Part shown: piece after piece, positions 51,487 through 60,320 of the stretch
Layout of the letters: each line of letters begins with the position of its first letter
How positions within the stretch are numbered: position 1 is the first letter of the stretch
Assembly: GCF_963966145.1 (NCBI RefSeq)
Contig: NC_091052.1
Location: forward strand, 13,640,001-13,704,000
DNA: 64,000 nucleotides
Direction of reading: 5' to 3'
Source of the DNA: Tenebrio molitor
Lineage: Eukaryota > Arthropoda > Insecta > Coleoptera > Tenebrionidae
Translations under genes and position numbers: made by a program
The notes under the pieces: generated by a model
Told to the model about the DNA's origin: nothing
The model's database searches: none
Seen by the model: the letters and a program-made list of their open reading frames with translations, nothing else

Positions 51487-53211
51487 TCAGAGTTGATTCG
51501 TAACATCGTCCACGAGAAACGGTTGCAAGTTACATGGAGTAATAGAAAAATTGCTCACCTCGTTTGTAGAGCTCTCCAACTTACATGGAAGTCCTCGAAC
51601 CAACAATTGCCCTCGACTGAATACCAAGTTGCTATCTGCTGCATTGCGGACCGAGATCACTCCTCCTGTGGACGTAATGCAGCTTGGGATGCTGTACTCG
51701 TGGTTCGGCTGTTGCCTCGTAGTGGCTTCTACGTAGACGTCACCATCGTAGGTCTCCGGGCTGTAGTCCTCGATGAATCCAATCATATGTGAGGGAATTA
51801 CTACGTCCTCCTTTGACCTCAAGGCAACTTTTCGCGAGGGTAGGTCGTCTAATCCTGGTAAAGCAGCCAAATGTTTGTCGAAGAGTCTGATTTGATTATC
51901 GCGCAACACCATGGTTACACCGGCACGATTTAAAATTGTTTGCCCGATAATAACCGGCACTCTTTGCACGCGATCTTCGACAATACTTGCTGTCACTTTG
52001 GCCGTGATGAGGTCCATCGTTAATGTCACTTCTGCTTCCCCCAACGCGGGTGTAACTCCTCCTGCATAACCTCTGATCAGCTGTGTTGATGGTCTTTGCT
52101 CGAGCTGTAGTTCTATAGCGGTTGCCTTACGAAGCGTTACAATACTACAACCTGTGTCAATATACCCTTTCAGGGGTTTGCCATTTATTGCACACTCAAC
52201 AAAATAACAATCCTGAGTGTCGCTGGGACACAGCAGCCTTACGCTAGGCCCTGACGTCTTGGGTCGTCTACATTTGCCAGCTTCGTGACCTAGTAATTTG
52301 CAGTTGCCACACTCGACTCGTGGTTTGGGGCAATTACCCGCAACGTGTCCGGTTTCGTGGCAATTATAACACCGGGGTATTCGTTTCTCTGTTGAATCGC
52401 TATCATTCCGTTTATTCGTACTCGGGCTCATTTTGGTTCCCAACCTCCTACGATCAAAACCTTTGCCTCGCCTATTGGCAACTTTCGTTTCGTTATCTGC
52501 GACTTCCGCGACTAATGTGGAAAGATATTCAGTGTACAACTCTTCAGGGGTTTCATAACATCCCGCTTTAGCCCCGTTTCGGAGCGTGCGATCACTTAAT
52601 CCGTCAATGAGACAAGAAACTGCGTGTTTGCCTGTGATGTTGCAGGCCTGTAATAAATTCATTTTTCCAAAATAATATTGCGTCATGCTTTCGTGGAATT
52701 GTTTTTCTCTATTGACAAGCTGTCGTAACGTAGCAGCAAAATCATGATGATCGGGAAACGTTTTGACTAATAACGCTTTCCACTCGTCCCACGTGTGGGT
52801 ATATGTCGTCAAATTATCGTACCATGTACGTGCTAGTCCTGTCAACCGATTCTGCATTAATTGTATTGTGGTATTCTCATCCCACTTGTTGACTCTAGCC
52901 AATTGATCAATCTTATCTACCCATTTTACCGAAGATTGGTTAGGTTTACCGGGCAAAAATTCCGGAATGCAATCGCTTTTGACCGCCATGCGAACAACGT
53001 GTTGACTATTTTCACTAGAGTGCGACTCGCGTCTTATTAATCTATCTACAAGCGCTTCTAATTTTCTCAGCCGAACATCCCCATCTGAATTTCTCGTCCA
53101 GTCACAAGAGCGTTCGTCAAGACAATCATAACTGGAGTTCCGTCTCGTCCGTCGATCAAACGGCCCTTTTTCGCGTCGTTTGGATGAGCTGATTTTTCGA
53201 TCTTTTCCCAA
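51487..53211 (-). CDS. Gypsy gag-protease polyprotein
   Basis: 574 codons, open from a TTG near 53211; the exact start codon is uncertain. The first about 80 residues are basic and Ser-rich. A retroelement capsid domain follows (KWVDKIDQLARVNKWDENTT, LTGLARTWYDNL, WKALLVKTFPDH). Two CCHC knuckles (CYNCHETGHVAGNC, CGNCKLLGHEAGKC) bind RNA. An aspartic protease of the retropepsin type comes next, with catalytic GYIDTGCSIVTL. The frame closes at 51487, and the pol frame is offset by one base, as usual for this group. This frame is intact, so Gag particles could in principle still be made. Confidence 0.88.
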   Translation of the reverse strand: MGKDRKISSSKRREKGPFDRRTRRNSSYDCLDERSCDWTRNSDGDVRLRKLEALVDRLIRRESHSSENSQHVVRMAVKSDCIPEFLPGKPNQSSVKWVDKIDQLARVNKWDENTTIQLMQNRLTGLARTWYDNLTTYTHTWDEWKALLVKTFPDHHDFAATLRQLVNREKQFHESMTQYYFGKMNLLQACNITGKHAVSCLIDGLSDRTLRNGAKAGCYETPEELYTEYLSTLVAEVADNETKVANRRGKGFDRRRLGTKMSPSTNKRNDSDSTEKRIPRCYNCHETGHVAGNCPKPRVECGNCKLLGHEAGKCRRPKTSGPSVRLLCPSDTQDCYFVECAINGKPLKGYIDTGCSIVTLRKATAIELQLEQRPSTQLIRGYAGGVTPALGEAEVTLTMDLITAKVTASIVEDRVQRVPVIIGQTILNRAGVTMVLRDNQIRLFDKHLAALPGLDDLPSRKVALRSKEDVVIPSHMIGFIEDYSPETYDGDVYVEATTRQQPNHEYSIPSCITSTGGVISVRNAADSNLVFSRGQLLVRGLPCKLESSTNEVSNFSITPCNLQPFLVDDVTNQL

Positions 53212-53531
53212 TTTTTTTTTTCTTATAATCGCCTTGCGTAAACAAACACTTTATGCAAACGTATGGTAAAAGTCACCGTCACTGTTCCAATTCAATAAGA
53301 CACAATATTGCGCAAGAGTGCGACAACGTAAAATGCACTAACTTGATATTTTTAATAGCCCCGTCGGGCAAGTACGACTTAAAAAAAAGTACTCACAGTT
53401 TGTCCGTACTTGGTGACATCGAGGAAATCATACACAAATCACAAACACCGTTTTTCGTTACTTCAATTTCAAAAATTCGCAAAATTCGCGACTTTGCGGC
53501 CGGGCAGGTTTGTGTTATCCCACCGCTGCTC

Positions 53532-53787
53532 TAAAAGCAATACCCTTCTCAAGATAACAATTTTTAATTATCGGACGATTACAACAATTTTTAATCGACA
53601 CATGAGGTGCACAATAATCAATTATTAGTTAGCACATCTCTTTCTCTAACGTCTCAAGCGTCTCAATTCGCACTGCTTCCCCTGTTCCCGTTTTCGATAT
53701 TGCAAACCCATGCATTGGCGTTGACCTTCGTCTTGGGTTTCGAATATCCGCGGTGCTGTACAGGCTGACCGGTAAATGGCGCTAACA
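53532..53787 (-). repeat. 5' LTR of the gypsy element
   Basis: 256 bp, same sequence as 48213-48468. Flanked outside by TTTA (53788-53791), matching the other side. Confidence 0.92.
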
Positions 53788-53825
53788 TTTAGTTTAAAAT
53801 TTTTTGTGAGATTGTGCATCGCAAG

Positions 53826-55754
53826 ATGGGAAATAAGCGCCAGAAGAGGCAATCCAGCCGCAAATTGCATTTGAAAAATATTCGCTTTCTCGGTGGTAGG
53901 CCTCAAAAGAATGGTAGTATTGAAGATGAGAGTTTGGTGAGTAACGATCAGACTGATTATCCATCTACGTCAGAATTTGTTCCTGATAGCCAGCATGAGG
54001 ATAAACTATTAAAAAATGTCAATTCTGAGAAATCTTTTTCAATGTGTATTCCTGATTTGGTAACATTATCAACATCAGATCCTGAGAACGATTTCGTGCA
54101 AACATCCGAAGAAAATAGTGTAAGTGAAGGTCATTCCAATTCAATAGAAGTAAATGATTTTAAAATAGAAGGTCGGATAATTATAAATTTCAATTATTTT
54201 TTTGAGTCTTTGAAATCATTAAAACATCATCCTGGATTTAATTGTGGTTTTGAGTTTAATGAAATAATCAGTGAAAAGAAAATTGGTTTCAATAGTGCAT
54301 TTACTTTGAAATGTAAATTTTGTGGAAATATAAATATTTTATATTCAGACAATCCCAACACTACTCATACTAATGTTACAACGGCTGCTGTTTCTGGAAT
54401 AATTGCGTCTGGTGCGAGTTATTCTTGTTTAGATGAATTGAGTACTGCTCTTGACATACCCCCAATTTCAAAAAAGACATTTTTTAGACACCAGAATAAG
54501 GTTTATGAAGCTTTTTATAGTATCGCCTTTGAACAATTGGAAATTGCTGGTAAAGAAGAAGCACGTCTTGCCATAGAAGCAGGTATGGTAAATGAGCAAG
54601 GGATACCTATTATCACTGTTTTAGCGGATGGTGCATGGTCCAAAAGATCATATAAAACTAATTATAATGCCCTTTCGGGAGTAGCTTGTATTATAGGATA
54701 TCGCACCAAAAAGATTTTATTTATTGGAGTTAAAAACAAATATTGTTGCATATGCGACCGCGATCAGCGACTTGGCAGCGAAAAAACTGAGCACGTATGT
54801 TTTAAAAATTGGTCATCTACCAGCACTTCAATGGAATCTAATATAATTATAGAGGGTTTTAAAAAATCTTTAGACATGCACAAATTAATATATGGAAAAA
54901 TAATAGGTGATGGAGACAGTAGTGTCATAAGACGTATTAGGGAAGCGGCTCCCTATGGGCCACAATTCATCGTTCAAAAAATTGAATGTAAAAATCATAT
55001 TTTACGAAATTTTATGAACAAAGTAAAGGAATTAGGTAAAACCCCAAAATTGGACAAGAAACTCAGAAATTTTCTTGCGTCGAACCACTTGCGTTTTCGT
55101 ACAGCAGTTACAAAAGCAATCGAGTTTAGGAGCAACCAGGATGTCCCGAAAAATAATAAAATCTCCTTGCTGAGGAAAGACATTACAAATGGCCATAAAC
55201 ATATATTTGGTGAACATTTCGACTGTGATTTATATTTTTGTTCTGGTGCAAAGGAGAACGAAACTAATAATTACGATTTATTGAAAAGTAGTCCAATTTA
55301 TGATACATTTTTAAGTTTAACTTCGAAATTAGGTTTGAACGCACATTCCTTGATTGAAAATGTGGACACTAACATTGTAGAGACGTTTAATGCCATAGTA
55401 GCAAAATTTGTTAGTGGTAAAAGAATAAATTATTCACAAAGATCATCGTACACTGCACGTTCTATTGGAGCCGCTGCGTCCTTCAATTTGAAAGGGTATT
55501 TGCATGTCCAATTACAAAAACAAATTTCGTCAGACGGTTCTAGTACATTTGTACAAAACCATTGTAAAAGAAAATTTAAAAAATTAACGTCATGTTCGAA
55601 AAAAAAAGTTCGGCGTAACACGACACAGGTGGAAGATGCTGACTATGGGGAAGAGGCTAATGTTCCTTTTATACCGGACATCAGTACTTCCGAATACGAA
55701 GAAAAAAAAAAGATTTTTTTTAACGAATTGGAACAGGATAATCCTTTTTTTTAA
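53826..55754 (+). CDS. Mutator-like transposase-domain protein
   Basis: 642 aa from the ATG at 53826; an in-frame GTG a few codons upstream is less likely. The first about 110 residues are acidic and Ser-rich after a basic start (GNKRQKRQSSRKL). Then comes the domain found in many insect Mutator-like transposase proteins: LKCKFCGN near the start, LADGAWSKRSYKTNYNALSG (first Asp), NKYCCICDRDQ with Cys pairs, IGDGDSSVIRRIREAAPYGP (second Asp), IECKNHILRNF, and ENVDTNIVETFNAIVAKFVS (candidate Glu). The C-terminus is Lys-rich. The frame is intact. No terminal inverted repeats were identified around it, so it may be a domesticated copy, an element with ends not seen, or cargo. The gypsy element sits 35 bp upstream and separates it from its former 5' region. 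Confidence 0.8.
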   Translation: MGNKRQKRQSSRKLHLKNIRFLGGRPQKNGSIEDESLVSNDQTDYPSTSEFVPDSQHEDKLLKNVNSEKSFSMCIPDLVTLSTSDPENDFVQTSEENSVSEGHSNSIEVNDFKIEGRIIINFNYFFESLKSLKHHPGFNCGFEFNEIISEKKIGFNSAFTLKCKFCGNINILYSDNPNTTHTNVTTAAVSGIIASGASYSCLDELSTALDIPPISKKTFFRHQNKVYEAFYSIAFEQLEIAGKEEARLAIEAGMVNEQGIPIITVLADGAWSKRSYKTNYNALSGVACIIGYRTKKILFIGVKNKYCCICDRDQRLGSEKTEHVCFKNWSSTSTSMESNIIIEGFKKSLDMHKLIYGKIIGDGDSSVIRRIREAAPYGPQFIVQKIECKNHILRNFMNKVKELGKTPKLDKKLRNFLASNHLRFRTAVTKAIEFRSNQDVPKNNKISLLRKDITNGHKHIFGEHFDCDLYFCSGAKENETNNYDLLKSSPIYDTFLSLTSKLGLNAHSLIENVDTNIVETFNAIVAKFVSGKRINYSQRSSYTARSIGAAASFNLKGYLHVQLQKQISSDGSSTFVQNHCKRKFKKLTSCSKKKVRRNTTQVEDADYGEEANVPFIPDISTSEYEEKKKIFFNELEQDNPFF

Positions 55755-55981
55755 GAACAGTGTGTTTTGGGAAGAGAAGAGAAAAAAACTTTGCTTATTT
55801 TATATGAATGCCATGCTTCCTGAAATCTTAAATCCTCGTAAAACCCGAAAACGAGATCTGCGAAATATTTCATTTAATGATTTTGTTTGATTGGAAATTG
55901 GGTAATTGGGTCTTCTTTTTTCCCCTTTTTGTGCGATATTGGTTTTTGTTTTTCTATTTTTCGTTTCAGTTGTACAAGTAT
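55755..55981. other. 3' flank of the Mutator-domain gene, right edge of inserted block
   Basis: Non-coding T-rich sequence. Array sequence resumes at about 55982 (GACAACGATGCGTTTTTGG), matching the flanks at 38076 and 34963. Confidence 0.5.
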
Positions 55982-56111
55982 AGACAACGATGCGTTTTTG
56001 GTTTTTTTATTGAATTTAAGTGTCTAATAATAAATTATTATTAGTGATCGTTTTAAGCGAATTAATTTTATTGCATTAATACACAACTATTGCTAATGCG
56101 ATTTTTATTAA

Positions 56112-56430
56112 GGGCCTTCAAATAAATGTATATTTAGAGCAACCTATGGAAATTCAATTGTTTGCAACATTTTTCCAGCGTAGAAAATGACGCAAGAAAC
56201 GTCTGGCATTTTAACGAAATAAAATGGGTTAGAAAATATTTTATTTTTTGTAGTGCATTCTCCCTGTTCCCCCTTCACGGAATATGACAATATGAAATTG
56301 GGAAGAAGCTTACTATGTAACCTGTGTAACTCCGGAGAATAATTGGTTACCTACAAAAATTACTTTACACTGTTAACAGCATTAGAATGTCGCCTACGCC
56401 TACTCTAAATATATATTTATTTGAAGGCAC
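56112..56430. mobile_element. MITE present in one of two duplicated upstream regions
   Basis: GGGCCTTCAAATAAATGTAT then ATTTAGAG is mirrored by CTCTAAATATATATTTATTT then GAAGGCAC. The corresponding place upstream of copy 40847 (about 39540-39552) lacks it, so it inserted after the duplication. The end GAAGGCACGATAT resembles that of the 14991 MITE family. Confidence 0.75.
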
Positions 56431-56941
56431 GATATCTATAACTGACCTTCCTTAAGTTAATCTTGTTATTATAAATTCGTATGAAGAAAAATACAATTAA
56501 AATTCGAAATAATAATCTTGTTATTGTCGAGTAATCAGTAAACAAGCAAGCACAATAATGCGTCTGATATTCTAAAGGTCAGACTTTGGGTACATAGACA
56601 GTGATAAAAAAAAACAAATCAGAGCAGGTGTGGCAAATTATTATCGGTCATTACAGACGTTTACTGTAATTGTAAGCAACAATTAATCTGAATAAATGGT
56701 AAAACGAGGTTTACCATTAAAACGAAAGCATTTTCATTAGAATGTTACGTTCGAAACGGGGTGAAACAAGAAAATGGAGACTTCATATCACCTTGCATTG
56801 GAGAATTTCAAGTCAGATATCCATACCTGATGGAAATTGATTATTATCCACAAGGAATCGGGTTCCATCATTAATTAAGAAAGCAGGTCTGTCTCTAGTT
56901 CGAATTCTAGAAATGGTGTAAATATTCAACAAGTTGTTTGA

Positions 56942-57167
56942 GAACATCCTTCAACTTCCATAAGGTGTTTAAGTCAGCAAGTTAATTTGATTTACGGCAC
57001 TTGTCAGAAAATTTTTCGTTTCCCTTGAAATTCGTGTTTTGCAACAAATAAAACCCAAGATTATCCCAAACGAATGAATTGTTGTCAATGGTTCGAAGAA
57101 AATATGAAGAGACGAGTTCAAATCTGTGTGGAACACAATAGAGAACATTTCGGGCAGTTTTTATGAA
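56942..57167 (+). pseudogene. Mariner-like transposase relic, duplicate of 40092-40317
   Basis: Same reading pattern as 40092-40317: LSQQVNLIYGTCQKIFRFPL, then RMNYCQWFEENMKRRVQ and HNREHFGQFL before a stop at 57165-57167. The shared deletion shows it was copied as part of the segmental duplication and did not insert independently. Confidence 0.55.
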
Positions 57168-57692
57168 AACTTTTTTTTTTCCTTGGAGTGACTTAAATCT
57201 TTTAACGACTGCTAGAACAGATATGAGTAAGTTCTCAATTAACCAATAATTAAACATATGATTATAACTTTTACATTTTTCTTACAGAAAACACCAATTG
57301 CAGAAATGGAACTCTCCTTTTTTCTCTGGGGAGCAAATTCTGGGATACCCTGTATAGATGTGTGTTTTTTTCTTAAGTAATAAGTTAATAATAATTCAAA
57401 TAAAAGCGTATTTAAAATGTCCCCATCAGAACGCAAATGATACGCCACTGGACAAAACATCAGTGACATATTTTGATGATTTAACATGTTGTTCTCAAAG
57501 TTTTTCCATTTTAGCACCCTTGATTTGTTTTCTTTTTGATCACCTTGTAATTCAGGTAACAGTTGCTCGAATCCTCTGTTCGGGAAAAGAGCTCCCAATA
57601 TATTTTTCGTTGCTCTGTCCCAACGTAAGTACTTGTTCCAGAATTTAAGTTCCCCAAATTCGAGTCCTGTTAAATATTTTCCTTCTTCTTAG

Positions 57693-58770
57693 ATGAAAGT
57701 TCTGGGAATCGAATTCGCGCCGTTGCTGGTACCGATGCACCGAAGGTACGAAACGTTGGCAGTGGCGGCTTGGTTCTTTCTATTCGCCTTCGGGGGCTTA
57801 ACCGGCTTGCTCGTCTGCCTCTACCTCCTCTTCACCCGTTTGTGGTGGTTGGTTCCTCTGTACGCCACCTGGACCTACCTCGACAGACACGTTAGTGAGT
57901 CCGGCGGCCACGGCAACGTCTGGGTGCAAAATTGGAGGTGGTGGTACCACTTGAAGAACTACTTCCCTGTCGAAATTGATTACTCCCAGGGCTTCTCTCT
58001 CGACCCCACCCGCAACTACCTCTTCTGTTGCTTTCCTCACGGGATATTACCCGTGGGTCCGTTCACCGCCATAGCAAGCACCTGGAGCAAGTTTCGCAAG
58101 TCGTACCCGGAGTTTAAAGTGAAATCGGCGGTTCTGGATACCTTTGTACTTCTGCCGATTATCCGGGAGTTGAGTTTGGCGATTGGGGTGATTTCTTGTT
58201 CGGCCAAGTCGCTCAATTACGAGTTAAGCCGTCCGGAAGGTGGACACATCGTGAATCTGATGCCTGGTGGTGCGATGGAAGCTTACAATTCACAACCCGG
58301 GAAGTACAAATTCGTGGTGAAGAACAGAAAAGGGTTTGTGAGGATGGCCTTAAGAAATGGATCGCCTCTAGTGCCTGTTATTTCGTTTGGTGAGACCGAC
58401 TTATTCCGCCAAATCGACAATCGTGCTCTACGCAAAGTTCAGGAATTTGTCAGGAAGTACTTTTTTCTTGGGATACCACCCGTGGTGTTTATGGGAAGAG
58501 GCTTCTTCCAGTACTCGTTCGGGATAATTCCGCGAAGAAAACCAATTAATACCGTCGGTAAGATTTTCGTTAGTACTCATCAGGTACCACACTAACCACT
58601 GTTTCTCGTTAGTGGGAACACCAATTGAAGTTACCAAACTGGAAAACCCTACAAATGAGCAAGTAGAGGAGCTACACGCCAAGTTCGTCCAAGCATTAGT
58701 CGCTCTATTTGATGAGTACAAACACAAGTACTTAGAGAACCCGGAAGACCAACATTTGGAGTTGCAGTGA
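57693..58770 (+). CDS. DGAT2/MOGAT-family acyltransferase, subfamily II, copy 4
   Basis: Exons 57693-58557 and 58613-58770 encode 340 aa. The leader intron 57625-57692 follows CCAAC/GTAAGT. The coding and upstream sequence (from about 56040) is a close duplicate of copy 40847 and its upstream region, but this copy keeps LMPGGAMEAYNSQPGKYKF intact and has RRKPINTVGK where all others have PITT or PVTT. FPHG, KGFVRMAL and LVPVISFGE are present. The intron is 55 nt and shifts frame if retained. AATAAATAAA follows the stop. It lies only 407 bp before the next copy, the tightest spacing in the array. Confidence 0.9.
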
Positions 58771-59177
58771 AATAAATAAAATCTTTCTAAAACAATTTTT
58801 TTTGAATTTTTTATTTACAAATTGTCAACTCTAATGTGAAATTTCCTCACCGAATAAAAACAATTCACTGTTAAAAACCTTGTAATTTATTTATAAAATT
58901 ACGTAAGCCACATATCATTAGCTTTTTACTCTCAAGGAAAAAATAAACATGTAAGGCCGGTAGATATAACTGATACCGTATAATTGCGAAGACTAAGTTG
59001 CAATTACTCGATAGACCACTTGGTTGTACCTTTGCACTTATACTAACTCCTTGCAGTTCTGCGTGTGCAAAAGTGCTTCCAATAAACTCTTTGTGGCCTT
59101 GATCAACTGTAAGTAGTACCGCTTGGTGCAAACTTCACCAAACTCTAGTCCTGAAATGCAGTTTTCCTTTTCTTAAG

Positions 59178-60254
59178 ATGAAACTTCTCGGAATCGAATT
59201 CGCACCGTTGTGCGTCCCGATGCACCGACGGTACGAGATTTTAGCGCTATCGTCCTGGTTCGTGGTGATCACCTTTGGGGGCACGATCGGCTTGTTCATC
59301 TGGTTCTTCCTCCTTTTCACGCGCTTGTGGTGGTTGGTTCCGTTGTACATCGTCTGGATGTACCTCGACCGCCACACTTGCGAAAACGGCGGCCGCATCA
59401 TAAAATGGGTCCAGGACTGGCGGTGGTGGTACCACATGATGAAGTACTTCCCCGTTGAAATGGATTGCGTTCCGAATTTTTCTCTGGCTTCTGACCGCAA
59501 TTACCTTTTCTGTTGCTTCCCTCACGGAGTGATACCCGTGGGTCCGTTCAACGCCCTAGCAAGTTCCTTCGGCCAGTTGCGCAGAACGTACCCGGAATTC
59601 ACTGTTAAATCAGCTGTTCTGAACCTGTTCTTCCTTCAGCCGATCTCTCGAGAGTTGGGGTTGAGCATGGGGATGATTTCGTGTTCGGTCAAGTCGCTCA
59701 ATTACGAGTTGAGTCGTCCAGAAGGGGGGCACATCGTGACTTTGATGCCTGGTGGTACGACAGAAGCATACAATTCTCAACCCGGGAAGTACAAGTTCGT
59801 GGTGAAGAACAGAAAAGGGTTCGTGAAGGTAGCCTTAAGAAATGGATCGCCTCTAGTGCCTGTTATTTCGTTTGGTGAGACCGACTTGTTCGACCAACTG
59901 GAAAGTCGTGCTCTACGCAAGATTCAGGAATTTATCAGGAAGTACTTAGGGTTTGCTCCTGTGATTATTAATGGAAGAGGATTCTTCCAGTACTCATTCG
60001 GGATTATTCCACGGAGAAAGCCAGTCACCACCGTCGGTAAGATTTTCGTTAGTAGGTACTCGTCTTGTACTACCCTAATCGAGTGCTTTTTATCAGTGGG
60101 AGCACCTATCGAAGTTACCAAAATCGCAAATCCTACAAATGAGCAAATAGAGGAGCTACACGCCAAATTCGTCCAAGCATTAATCTCTTTATTTGATGAA
60201 TACAAATACAAGTACCTAGAGAACCCGGAAGACAAGTATCTAGAGTTGCAATAA
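59178..60254 (+). CDS. DGAT2/MOGAT-family acyltransferase, the only intact subfamily III copy
   Basis: Exons 59178-60036 and 60097-60254 encode 338 aa. The leader exon ends at 59108 (AACT/GTAAGT) and the intron 59109-59177 ends TCTTAAG before the ATG. Subfamily III differs by IIKWVQDWRWWYHMMKYFPV, LASDRNYLFCCFPHG and LMPGGTTEAYNS (Ala to Thr after PGG). RKGFVKVAL and LVPVISFGE are present. The intron is 60 nt, a multiple of three with no stop, so a retained-intron protein of 358 aa is possible. All other members of this subfamily in the window are pseudogenes. It ends 66 bp from the end of the convergent monooxygenase gene. The usual AATAAATAAA is missing; a TATAAAG at 60290 may serve for 3' processing. 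Confidence 0.92.
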   Translation: MKLLGIEFAPLCVPMHRRYEILALSSWFVVITFGGTIGLFIWFFLLFTRLWWLVPLYIVWMYLDRHTCENGGRIIKWVQDWRWWYHMMKYFPVEMDCVPNFSLASDRNYLFCCFPHGVIPVGPFNALASSFGQLRRTYPEFTVKSAVLNLFFLQPISRELGLSMGMISCSVKSLNYELSRPEGGHIVTLMPGGTTEAYNSQPGKYKFVVKNRKGFVKVALRNGSPLVPVISFGETDLFDQLESRALRKIQEFIRKYLGFAPVIINGRGFFQYSFGIIPRRKPVTTVGKIFVSRYSSCTTLIECFLSVGAPIEVTKIANPTNEQIEELHAKFVQALISLFDEYKYKYLENPEDKYLELQ

Positions 60255-60320
60255 CACGTAACGCTGTTTTTTTTTTGTATTATTTACGTATAAAGTTTTC
60301 CTGAAACAAGTGTCTTTGTT

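Larger units (their letters stand above)
48213..53787 (-). mobile_element. Gypsy-type LTR retrotransposon, RT core deleted, identical LTRs
   Basis: Two 256 bp LTRs (48213-48468 and 53532-53787) appear identical by eye, read TGTTAGC...GCTTTTA on the coding (minus) strand, and are flanked by TTTA on both sides. Between them, on the minus strand, are gag-protease and a pol frame with RNase H and integrase. The reverse transcriptase catalytic part is missing. No envelope gene is seen. A TGGGATAACA about 9 nt inside the 5' LTR could be the primer-binding site. The element sits in the 5' region of the Mutator-domain gene. Confidence 0.92.
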
